Shown here: piece by piece, positions 1-7,380 of the stretch | Numbering within the stretch: position 1 is the first letter of the stretch | Layout of the letters: the number at the start of each line of letters is the position of its first letter | Assembly: GCA_028706655.1 (NCBI GenBank) | Contig: JAQTVW010000004.1 | Coordinates: 1-40,456, forward strand | DNA from: Dehalococcoidales bacterium | GTDB lineage: Bacteria > Chloroflexota > Dehalococcoidia > Dehalococcoidales > RBG-16-60-22 | Direction of reading: 5' to 3' | Length of the DNA: 40,456 bases | Notes under the pieces: generated by a model | What the model was told of the DNA's origin: nothing | The model's input: the letters and a program-made list of their open reading frames with translations, nothing else | The model's database searches: none | Position numbers and translations under genes: made by a program

Positions 1-1652
1 GTGGGATTGATTTCATTGGCGGCTTTGCAGTCCATCCAGTTGTAGGAACCGCAGAGCCCCGTCCGTTCCGGACTGATAACACAGACATGGCTGGGGGCGA
101 ACGACTGGCACAGGGTACAGGAATAGTACATCTCCGTCGTTTCGTCAGTCATGCCTTCAATTCTGGCGTCTCTGATACGGTATACATCTCTCGCCTTGGC
201 GAGTGTTTCATCCACCTTGGCGGAATCGGTATAAATTTTAACTTGCAATTTGTCGAAGATGCGCCCGAAGTCCTGGTGCAGTTTGGCATGGAGCAGGGTG
301 CCGATATGCTTGAGCCGGAAGCCCTTCTCGACTGATTGTTTGCTGATGCGAATCCAGGCAATATCTCTCTGCCCGATGTGCATCACGCCCTGGGCGTAGT
401 TGATAAGATGATGTATCTGGCGTTCCAGGATAGGTTCGTAATCTTCCTGCATCTGGCGTCCGGCTACTTCCACGGCAATAGCCATGGGAAGTTTGGAACC
501 CGGCTGGACATCGGTCAGTTCCGGCCCGATAACTTCAATCTTGCCGTCTTCCACTTCGTCCATGCGCTTGCTGGTGACCCATTCCACCATATGCGTGCGC
601 CCGCCGCCGCATTCCAGGTAGATGTCATCGCCGCGGACACGTTCGCCCTCGAAAGCGGGACCGAAGGCGACCGGGATGGGTACTTCCGCGACATTGACTT
701 TAAGACCCCTGACCTCGATGGCTTTCGCCACTATCTGGTCGTGGGGGATATTGGAGACGACATGCTCGTAGGTGGTGATACCGGTCGGCAGGATTTGCGG
801 GATAGGCGTATCGGCGATGGTCGGGAAGCCGAAGTTGATGGCGCCGGCGGCGTTGGCATACCATTCGTCGGTGACATAGCCCAGCGGCAGCGCGAAGGCG
901 AAGACGCGGTCTTTGTTATAGATAAGCACCTTGCGGAAATCGCCCGGTTCGATACCGCCGAAGGAAAGGGCGGCGCGCGTGGCGAATCCGGCGGCAAAGA
1001 CCGTCGCCGAAACATCCGGCCCGAAGGAGACCAGCCGCGTCGGCCAGCCGATTTGCACGCCCGCTTCCACCAGTTGTTCGGAGAAGCGTTTGCCGTTGTA
1101 TTCCGCGGACATGAAAACGTAGATGTTCTTCTGCTGGAGTTCCTGGGCAATCTTGGCGGCGATTTCCTTGGTCGGCGCCGCGCCGAGCACGGCGGCAAAA
1201 CCGGGTGCCGTGCCGTCCACAAACTCGATGCCGCGCTTGCGGAGGATGACATCATCGGCGGCGCCGAGCCAGATATTCTCTTCGGTGACGTCTTCGCCCC
1301 TCAGGTAGAAGTTCGGCTGCTCCAGGTAGCGGATAGCCTCGATGACTTCCTCGGCGAAGAACGTGACCATGCCCGCATCCAGCGCGGGACCGAGATAGGG
1401 CAGCGGGTGGGTCTCTTTGACCGGCGGCGGGAGAATCTGCTTGCACTTCTTGATAAGCTTCTCCATATCGCCGAGCTTTTCTATCTTCATGCCCAGGATG
1501 CCGTAGATGACGGGCAGGTAGTAGGCGGTATTGGGAAAGCCTACCGGCTCGTTGGGGCCGTGCTTTTCCATCGCCAGCTTCCATTTTTCTTCCGCCTGGG
1601 CGACAATTTTGTGCGCTCCTCGAATCACTGCGGATGCAATTATCTTAGACAT
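1..1652 (-). CDS. acsB: Acetyl-CoA synthase (AcsB), C-terminus cut off by the window
   Basis: AcsB condenses CO, CoA and a corrinoid-bound methyl group to acetyl-CoA at the nickel-iron A-cluster, in complex with CODH. About 550 residues are visible from the ATG at 1652, which has an AGGAG site just upstream. The reading frame stays open to base 1. Near the visible end the A-cluster pattern CTLCQSFAPSHVC is followed by a cysteine ten residues on (C512, C515, C524, C534). The spacing equals that of the Moorella enzyme and the position is close to its C506-C528, so this is the long bacterial form with the CODH-contacting N-terminal domain. The later A-cluster cysteines lie beyond the window. It follows acsA by 31 bases and is the last visible gene of the operon. 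Confidence 0.96.
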   Translation of the reverse strand, partial: MSKIIASAVIRGAHKIVAQAEEKWKLAMEKHGPNEPVGFPNTAYYLPVIYGILGMKIEKLGDMEKLIKKCKQILPPPVKETHPLPYLGPALDAGMVTFFAEEVIEAIRYLEQPNFYLRGEDVTEENIWLGAADDVILRKRGIEFVDGTAPGFAAVLGAAPTKEIAAKIAQELQQKNIYVFMSAEYNGKRFSEQLVEAGVQIGWPTRLVSFGPDVSATVFAAGFATRAALSFGGIEPGDFRKVLIYNKDRVFAFALPLGYVTDEWYANAAGAINFGFPTIADTPIPQILPTGITTYEHVVSNIPHDQIVAKAIEVRGLKVNVAEVPIPVAFGPAFEGERVRGDDIYLECGGGRTHMVEWVTSKRMDEVEDGKIEVIGPELTDVQPGSKLPMAIAVEVAGRQMQEDYEPILERQIHHLINYAQGVMHIGQRDIAWIRISKQSVEKGFRLKHIGTLLHAKLHQDFGRIFDKLQVKIYTDSAKVDETLAKARDVYRIRDARIEGMTDETTEMYYSCTLCQSFAPSHVCVISPERTGLCGSYNWMDCKAANEINP

Positions 1653-1683
1653 TGTCTTGTTCTCCTAATTCTTATCGCCGGCG

Positions 1684-3651
1684 TTAGACCGCATCGAGCT
1701 CGCGGCGCATTGCCATATCGTAAAGGACACGCTCGCGGGACTTGTCAATGCCCAGAGCCTTGCGCTTCTTATCTATGTGCTCAATCATCAGTTTCGCCGC
1801 CTGTACCGGGTCGGGCTGGAAGTCCCACTTGCCGCCGTACATCTCTTCCATGTCTTTGAACAGGTGGTTGGTGAACTCACCGCTGCCGAGCGTAGGCCAG
1901 GTGGTGCCGAATACGGTGTACATGCCGGAAGCGACAAAGTACTGCCCGATGGCGATTGCCTTTTCGCTCATCCATTCCGGAGCGGCACCGGCGGCAGGCA
2001 GATCGCTGATATCATCGCCCAGTCCGCCATCTTTGACGACGGCGGTAGCGGCGATGAGGATGCGGCTGTTATCGACACAGGCGCCCATGTGGAGCACCGG
2101 CGGGATGCCGACTGTCTCGCATATCTCGGCGAGGCCGGGTCCGCAGAACTGTTTGGCGGCTTCGGGCACCATGAGCCCGGCTTTAGCCGCCGCCATCGCG
2201 CCGCAGCCTGTGGAGAGCACTAGAACATCGTTCTTGATAAGCTCTTTTATCATAGCGACGTGGGCGCCGTCGTGGGTGGTGCGGGCGTTGTTGCAGCCGA
2301 CGACTCCGGCTAAGCCCCGGATTCTGCCGTTGATGATGTTATCGTTGAGAGGACGGTATGACGCGCGGAAGAGACCGCCGAGCAGATAGTTGATGGTCTC
2401 ATGGCTGAAACCCGCGATGAGAGGGGTTTTTATGTTGGGAATTCTGACATTCTTGCCGCGGTTAGGGTAGTTATCAACAGCGGCTTTGATGATGGCTTTG
2501 GCGGACTCTCTGGGGTTGTGCTCATCAAACTGCATATGGGTGGCCCCCGTAATCTTGGCGCGTTCATCAGTGGTGATGAGTTTGGTATGGAAACAGCGGG
2601 CGACTTCCTGGAGCCCCTGCATGATGCACTGCACATCGACGACCATTGCTTCAACCGCGCCGGTGACAATCGCCAGTTCCTGCTGCAGGTAGTTGCCGAC
2701 AATCGGTACGCCATGCCGCATCATAATCTCATTGGCGGTGCAGCACATGCCCGCCAGGTTGATGCCCTTGGCGCCTTTGGATTCGGCGTACTTGATAAGC
2801 TCGGGGTCCTGGCTTTCTACTGCCAGCATCTCGGCGAGCGCCGGTTCATGCCCGTGGATAATGACGTTAACCATGTCCTCTTTAAGCACGCCGAGGTTAA
2901 TTTCGCTTAATGTTGGTGTGGGTGTTCCGAACATGCAGTCCTGGATTTCGGTGGCAATCATGCTGCCGCCCCAGCCGTCCGCCAGCGCTGCCCTTGTACC
3001 CTGCAGCATGATGTTCTTGTAGTCCTGGTCGACGCCCATATGGGTGCGGTGCATCAGTTCGACGACTTCGCGGTCGATACCGCGCGGCACGACGCCCAGC
3101 TTGCGCCATAGTTCCTGGCGCTTGACCGGGGCATTCTTGATAAAGGCTAATTCGCCGTCCTGTTTGCCAAATTCTTTTTCGCAGACTTTAGCAACATCGA
3201 GGGCGATTTCCTCGTTCTTGCGGTTGCCGATTTCCACGCCGAGGTCGAGCGCCAATTTGAGGAGCTTTTGCTCGTCTTTGATGGCGAAGTCCTTGGTCTT
3301 GCCCTCCGCCATAAGTTTGAAAGCCTCGACGACACGTCTGCCGTGGTCGCTGTGGGAAGCGGTACCGGCGGCTATCTTGCGGGCGAAATTGCGCGCCGCG
3401 ATAGTCTCCGCGGTCGCACCGCAAACGCCCGTGCGCAGGGCATGCTCTTCAGGGGTCTCGGTCTTGTTTTTCGCCAGCGGCACCCGGCAGGGTCCCATAG
3501 CGCAGTTACTGCAGCAGCTGCCTTCTCCGCCGATGGGGCAGGGTTTCATCTGCGCAGCGCGGTCAAAGACCGTCCGTACCTTTTCCTGAGCGGCTTTTTC
3601 CAGCATCTCGTTCGTTGCGGCGTCAATACTCTTTATTTCTTTTTCTACCAT
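1684..3651 (-). CDS. acsA: Carbon monoxide dehydrogenase catalytic subunit (AcsA/CooS)
   Basis: Ni-Fe CODH interconverts CO2 and CO and feeds CO to AcsB. The 655-residue protein has the N-terminal cysteine cluster CPIGGEGSCCSNC (C38 and C46 for the shared D-cluster; C47, C50, C55 and probably C77 for the B-cluster). All C-cluster ligands are present: H268 in HGHEP, C303 in GMCCTAN, C342 in DVQCIMQ, C453 in VGCNNA, C483 in STGCGAM and C525 in MGACVDN. The enzyme should be active. I chose the ATG at 3651 over a GTG at 3660 because GAGGTGAGG sits at a proper distance only for the ATG. It lies 18 bases after acsD. Its place between acsD and acsB argues for the ACS-coupled enzyme rather than a stand-alone CooS. 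Confidence 0.97.
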   Translation of the reverse strand: MVEKEIKSIDAATNEMLEKAAQEKVRTVFDRAAQMKPCPIGGEGSCCSNCAMGPCRVPLAKNKTETPEEHALRTGVCGATAETIAARNFARKIAAGTASHSDHGRRVVEAFKLMAEGKTKDFAIKDEQKLLKLALDLGVEIGNRKNEEIALDVAKVCEKEFGKQDGELAFIKNAPVKRQELWRKLGVVPRGIDREVVELMHRTHMGVDQDYKNIMLQGTRAALADGWGGSMIATEIQDCMFGTPTPTLSEINLGVLKEDMVNVIIHGHEPALAEMLAVESQDPELIKYAESKGAKGINLAGMCCTANEIMMRHGVPIVGNYLQQELAIVTGAVEAMVVDVQCIMQGLQEVARCFHTKLITTDERAKITGATHMQFDEHNPRESAKAIIKAAVDNYPNRGKNVRIPNIKTPLIAGFSHETINYLLGGLFRASYRPLNDNIINGRIRGLAGVVGCNNARTTHDGAHVAMIKELIKNDVLVLSTGCGAMAAAKAGLMVPEAAKQFCGPGLAEICETVGIPPVLHMGACVDNSRILIAATAVVKDGGLGDDISDLPAAGAAPEWMSEKAIAIGQYFVASGMYTVFGTTWPTLGSGEFTNHLFKDMEEMYGGKWDFQPDPVQAAKLMIEHIDKKRKALGIDKSRERVLYDMAMRRELDAV

Positions 3652-3669
3652 TGTCCTCACCTCTCCCGA

Positions 3670-4611
3670 TTAACCGGTGGTCAAATCCGTAATCATCTCA
3701 CGGATTAATTTGATTGCTTCCGGATGTCTCATGACTAAAATATCCGCGCCTGCCAGAAGCAAGAGCATCGCGGACATTGATTCCAATATAATGCCCCTCT
3801 TTTTGGCATCGCCCATCGCGGGGTCGTCGGCTATTTTAGCCTCTTTGGTCTTCCACGATTCTTTAGCGATGTTGCAGATAATGGGGAATTGGAGTTTATC
3901 GTCCTGCTGGGTCAGGGCAGCCATGCGCATTCGTTCCATTACCGAGTAACAGTATTCGATGCCGTACCCGATGCCGCTCACCGTGGGGTCCATGATGAGC
4001 AGATTGTCCGGCACGCCCAGATTACCGAGCAGGATATTAAGTTGTTTCGCCAGGTTAATATCAATTGGCGACGAAGCAGCTACCGTCTGGTTGTAACCGA
4101 TAGCGGCAGCGCCGATTTTCTTGTGGTCGCCTTCTTCAACAGGCCCGATGATGAGGCGCTTATCCTGGCAAAGCTCCGTAACCCGGCGCATCACCTCGGT
4201 GTCTTTTTCGTGGTTGGCGGTGCCCCAGACTATCAGGGGAACATCGATGGCATCCGCCACCTTCTTGACGACCTGCGCCGCTTCCTCAGCCCCGCGGTTC
4301 ATTCCGTTAGGATCGGTGCTGGCAAGCTGCAGGCAGATCATCTCCGCGCCGTAATCCTTGATGCACTTCTGCGCCCAGGCTACAGGGTCGCCGGTGACGC
4401 CGCTGAATGGTTCCAGAGCGGCGGGCGCCCATTCTTCCGGCGGAGCATCATACACTTCCATCGCGATTTTGGGTTTATTGGGCATGGCGCCTTCAAACAG
4501 ATAAAACGGATAGGCGCTCTCGCCGCCAATGGTGACGACCTTGTCACCCTTGCCCAGTTTTATCTCTTTAATCTTGCCGGTATACGTTGTCTTCGGGATT
4601 TCCAGAGCCAT
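3670..4611 (-). CDS. acsD: Corrinoid iron-sulfur protein small subunit (AcsD)
   Basis: AcsD is the TIM-barrel small subunit of the corrinoid/iron-sulfur protein that carries the methyl group from methyl-tetrahydrofolate to acetyl-CoA synthase. The 313 residues match the family in length and carry typical stretches such as IGGESAYPFYLFEG near the N-terminus and LIMDPTVSGIGYGIEYCYS in the second half. The ATG at 4611 follows AAGGAGGGAAG. The large subunit gene acsC, which carries the cobamide- and FeS-binding parts, is not in the window and is expected further along the operon past position 1. It is 9 bases after a small unknown gene and 18 bases before acsA. Confidence 0.95.
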   Translation of the reverse strand: MALEIPKTTYTGKIKEIKLGKGDKVVTIGGESAYPFYLFEGAMPNKPKIAMEVYDAPPEEWAPAALEPFSGVTGDPVAWAQKCIKDYGAEMICLQLASTDPNGMNRGAEEAAQVVKKVADAIDVPLIVWGTANHEKDTEVMRRVTELCQDKRLIIGPVEEGDHKKIGAAAIGYNQTVAASSPIDINLAKQLNILLGNLGVPDNLLIMDPTVSGIGYGIEYCYSVMERMRMAALTQQDDKLQFPIICNIAKESWKTKEAKIADDPAMGDAKKRGIILESMSAMLLLLAGADILVMRHPEAIKLIREMITDLTTG

Positions 4612-4620
4612 CTTCCCTCC

Positions 4621-4842
4621 TTAAGCCGGATTCTTGCGTTTTTCGCTGCCGAACCACTCTTTGCTATACCAGTACCGTTCACCGGAACGCAGGTACTTAA
4701 GTCTCTCCTCGCGGCTGTCCAGTTTCTGGCGCCATTGCCCGGCTTGTTCGCCCTGTGGCTCGCCGGATTCATACGTAGCGCCGAGCACTTCTACCTTGTC
4801 ACGGTTCGGGGCACTTTTCTGTTCGATTTTGTATTCCGCCAT
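4621..4842 (-). CDS. Unknown 73-residue protein inside the Wood-Ljungdahl operon
   Basis: I do not recognise this protein. It is short, hydrophilic and strongly charged, without a signal peptide, membrane segment or cysteine. The second half is basic and aromatic (ERLKYLRSGERYWYSKEWFG). Reality as a gene is supported by an AGGAGG exactly six bases before the ATG at 4842, by tight spacing (23 bases after folD, 9 before acsD) and by the absence of another frame that would explain the gap. A GTG at 4848 touches the ribosome site and is less likely. Its position between folate and corrinoid-protein genes suggests a small accessory or assembly factor for one of them; that is inference only. Confidence 0.72.
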   Translation of the reverse strand: MAEYKIEQKSAPNRDKVEVLGATYESGEPQGEQAGQWRQKLDSREERLKYLRSGERYWYSKEWFGSEKRKNPA

Positions 4843-4865
4843 ATCCACCCTCCTGCGAGAAATAG

Positions 4866-5741
4866 TTACCTTAAACCAGCCGCCAAAATTGCTGCTTTTA
4901 TTGTGTTGGACATCAGCATCGTAACGGTCATGGGACCGATGCCGCCGGGAACAGGAGTAATCGCTTCCGCTTTCCGGGCTATCGCGGGGAAGTCAAGGTC
5001 GCCGACGAGTATTTCTTTTTCCTGACCCGGCTGTTTGATATAGTTTGCGCCAAAATCTATCGCAATAACGCCTTCTTTTACCATTTCGGCGGTAATAAAG
5101 TTCGGTTTGTTGACCGCTACTATTATTATATCAGCTTGTTTTGTGTAATGCGAAAGTCCCGGATTATCCGGGGGCACCAGTGTCACCGTAGCGCCTGTCT
5201 TTTCCTGCGCCCAGAGAGAAGCCAGCGGCTTGCCCACCAGGTTGTCTATGTTGACGATGACGGCATGCTTACCTTTCAGGCTATACCGGTAACGGCGCAG
5301 GATTTCATCGATGCCGGCGGGAGTGGCAGGCAGAAATGCTTCTTGCCCCAGCCATGCCTTGCCCACGTTGGCGGGATTGAAGCCATCCACGTCTTTCCGG
5401 GGCAGCACCGCGTTGAGCACCCGGTTTTCATCGACATGGGTGGGGAGGGGAAGCTGGACGAAGATACCGTGTATCGCGGGGTCGGCATTCAGCTTCGTAA
5501 TCTCGGAGAGCAGCGCCGCTTCGCTGATTTCAACGGGCAAACGGAGCATGTTGGACTTGATACCCAGCGCCTCGGCGGCTTTCTCCTTGAGCTTGACATA
5601 ACTCGCTGAGCCGGGATTTTCTCCCACGAGCACCCCAGCGATGCCCGGAGTTATGCCGCGTTCCCTCAGGGCGATAACCTGCTGCGCCAGTTCCGCTTTG
5701 ATATCTGCGGAGGTCTTCTTGCCGTCAAGGATGACCGCCAT
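4866..5741 (-). CDS. folD: FolD-family methylene-THF dehydrogenase/cyclohydrolase, copy with intact catalytic Lys
   Basis: FolD normally converts 5,10-methenyl-THF to formyl-THF (cyclohydrolase) and interconverts methenyl- and methylene-THF with NAD(P). This 291-residue copy keeps the catalytic Tyr/Lys pair (Y48 and K52 in SYVKLKEK), Q96 in VQLPLP, KDVDG (116-120) and the C-terminal TPVPGGIGPMT. What is odd is the nucleotide-binding loop: residues 164-172 read NIDNLVGKP where the family has G-(R/A)-S-x-x-V-G-x-P. The glycine and the Arg/Ser that usually contact NADP are replaced and an Asp is introduced. NAD use, weak nucleotide binding or a cyclohydrolase-only role are possible. The start lies 1 base after the stop of the second folD copy, so the two are translationally linked. 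Confidence 0.93.
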   Translation of the reverse strand: MAVILDGKKTSADIKAELAQQVIALRERGITPGIAGVLVGENPGSASYVKLKEKAAEALGIKSNMLRLPVEISEAALLSEITKLNADPAIHGIFVQLPLPTHVDENRVLNAVLPRKDVDGFNPANVGKAWLGQEAFLPATPAGIDEILRRYRYSLKGKHAVIVNIDNLVGKPLASLWAQEKTGATVTLVPPDNPGLSHYTKQADIIIVAVNKPNFITAEMVKEGVIAIDFGANYIKQPGQEKEILVGDLDFPAIARKAEAITPVPGGIGPMTVTMLMSNTIKAAILAAGLR

Positions 5742-5742
5742 G

Positions 5743-6597
5743 TTATTTGCTTAACCTCTCCGCGGCCTGTACTGTATGCGCCAGCAGGATGGTGGTCGTG
5801 ACCGCGCCCACGCCGCCCGGAACCGGAGTAATCATGCCGGCAACCTGGCTGACCTCATCGAAGTCCATGTCTCCGCTGAGCTTGCCGTCCGCGCCGCGGC
5901 TGACGCCGACATCAATCACGACTGCTCCGGGACTGACGACATCCTTCTTAATCATTTTCGGCTTGCCGACAGCGCTGACCAGGATTTCGGCGCGGCGGAA
6001 CTCCTCCGCAGGATTCTGGGTCTTATAATCGCAAAGAACGACCGTTGCCCAGCGATTGAGCAGCATAATGCCGGCGGTGCGCCCGATGTTGCCTGCCCCG
6101 CCGATGATGACCACGCGCTTACCTTCAATCGGGACATTGTAGCGGTCGAGCAGTTCAATAACCGCCGAAGGAGTGCAGGGCGCGAAGCCATCGGTCTCGC
6201 GCATCATCAACTTCGCCATGCTCAGGGGATTCAGACAATCGACATCTTTTTCCGTCGCCAGTAGTCTGAGGACGGTATTCTCATTTATATGCTTGGGCAG
6301 CGGGCGCTGGATGATGACACCCTGAAAGCGGGTGTCTTTGTTGAGGGCTTCAACCTGCTGCTCCAGCTTTTGCTGGGTAACATCAATCGGGAAATTGAAG
6401 GTCTCGGTATAGATGCCGAGTGCTTCACATGCTTTGGCAATCCCTTTCAGGTAGGACTGCGCGCCGGCGTCTTCCCCGACGGCAATCGCCGCCAGTCCGG
6501 TGTTGATGCCCTTTGCCTTGAGCGCGGCAATGCGGGGCTGTAACTCGGCGCGGATCTTTTCCGCTACGTCTTTACCACTGATTAACTGTGCAGTCAT
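5743..6597 (-). CDS. FolD paralogue lacking the catalytic lysine
   Basis: This 284-residue FolD homologue directly precedes the other folD. The active-site Tyr is present (Y49 in SYLKGIAKAC) but the residue four positions on, Lys in FolD enzymes, is Ile53. I re-read the codons as TAC CTG AAA GGG ATT GCC AAA, so this is not a translation slip. Other family positions also differ: IQRPLP instead of QLPLP, KDVDC instead of KDVDG, CTPSA instead of CTPxG, GGAGNIGRT as the Rossmann loop, and GGVGAVT instead of GGVGPMT. In FolD the Lys is needed for cyclohydrolase chemistry, so this copy may work only as a dehydrogenase or as a partner subunit. It starts 17 bases after the upstream cooC-like gene. 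Confidence 0.9.
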   Translation of the reverse strand: MTAQLISGKDVAEKIRAELQPRIAALKAKGINTGLAAIAVGEDAGAQSYLKGIAKACEALGIYTETFNFPIDVTQQKLEQQVEALNKDTRFQGVIIQRPLPKHINENTVLRLLATEKDVDCLNPLSMAKLMMRETDGFAPCTPSAVIELLDRYNVPIEGKRVVIIGGAGNIGRTAGIMLLNRWATVVLCDYKTQNPAEEFRRAEILVSAVGKPKMIKKDVVSPGAVVIDVGVSRGADGKLSGDMDFDEVSQVAGMITPVPGGVGAVTTTILLAHTVQAAERLSK

Positions 6598-6614
6598 GTT
6601 TTGGCTCCCTTCAA

Positions 6615-7379
6615 CTATTTATTTTTTAGTAATGAGTTCATCAAGGTATCTATCGCGCTCACCGCCGGCGAGTTGTCCGGCAAGTCGACAAGCGGCTTCA
6701 TCCCGAGGTCATATTCATATATCATCTTGTCCTGGGGGACGACAGCAGTTGGCTTGATGTCCAATCGCACCAATTCCGCTTCCACCTGCGGGTCGATGCT
6801 GCCCGCGGGAACCTGGTTGACCAGTACCGACTGGCGTTTGACATTCAAACGGAGTTCTTTAATCATATCGCGCACGCGGGCGATGGTGCGTACCCCTTTT
6901 ACCGAGTGATTGGAGACAAGGAGCATCTCATCGATATTTTGCGTGGTGCGGCGGCTGAGGTGTTCCATGCCCGCTTCGTTATCGATAACGACGAAGGCAT
7001 AGTTGCCGGAAAGTTGGTCGATGAACTTGCGCAGCATGAGGTTGGGGTAGCAATAGCACTCCGCACCCTCGCCCTTGCCCATGCTGAGCAGGTCCAGTCC
7101 TTTGGCTTCGACAATCGCTTCGTTCAATTTGAAGTCGAGATAGTGTTCCTTGGTCATCCCCTGCGGAATCTGGATCTTTTCTTTCTGGAATTCATCGAGG
7201 ATAAGCCCTACGGTCTTGCCGACGGCAATGCCCAGGCTCTCCCCGAGGTTGGCGTTGGGGTCGGCGTCTACAGCCAGGATGGGCGTGAGTCCTTTTTTCA
7301 GAAGGTAGCGGATGACCAGGGTAGTCAACGAGGTCTTCCCGCTGCCGCCTTTGCCCGCCACTGCAATACTTATCGTCAA
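6615..7379 (-). CDS. cooC: CooC/AcsF-type nickel-insertion ATPase (second copy)
   Basis: CooC and AcsF are MinD-like ATPases that deliver nickel to CODH or acetyl-CoA synthase. The protein has the deviant Walker A GKGGSGKT (residues 9-16), a switch segment with DADPNANLG, and the CxC metal site of the family (C108 and C110 in ECYCYP). I start it at the TTG at 7379, giving about 254 residues, because an AAGGA site precedes it, the sequence from there matches the usual N-terminus, and it begins 1 base after the stop of the preceding gene. A longer frame upstream would overlap that gene by over 130 bases. It differs clearly from the other CooC-like gene at 11211. Confidence 0.92.
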   Translation of the reverse strand: MTISIAVAGKGGSGKTSLTTLVIRYLLKKGLTPILAVDADPNANLGESLGIAVGKTVGLILDEFQKEKIQIPQGMTKEHYLDFKLNEAIVEAKGLDLLSMGKGEGAECYCYPNLMLRKFIDQLSGNYAFVVIDNEAGMEHLSRRTTQNIDEMLLVSNHSVKGVRTIARVRDMIKELRLNVKRQSVLVNQVPAGSIDPQVEAELVRLDIKPTAVVPQDKMIYEYDLGMKPLVDLPDNSPAVSAIDTLMNSLLKNK

Positions 7380-7380
7380 A

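Noticed and set aside
336-1859. Long plus-strand frame (507 codons) opposite acsB and acsA
   Set aside because: It is antisense to strongly supported genes, has no ribosome site or recognisable domain, and its openness follows from the GC-rich codon use of the minus-strand genes.
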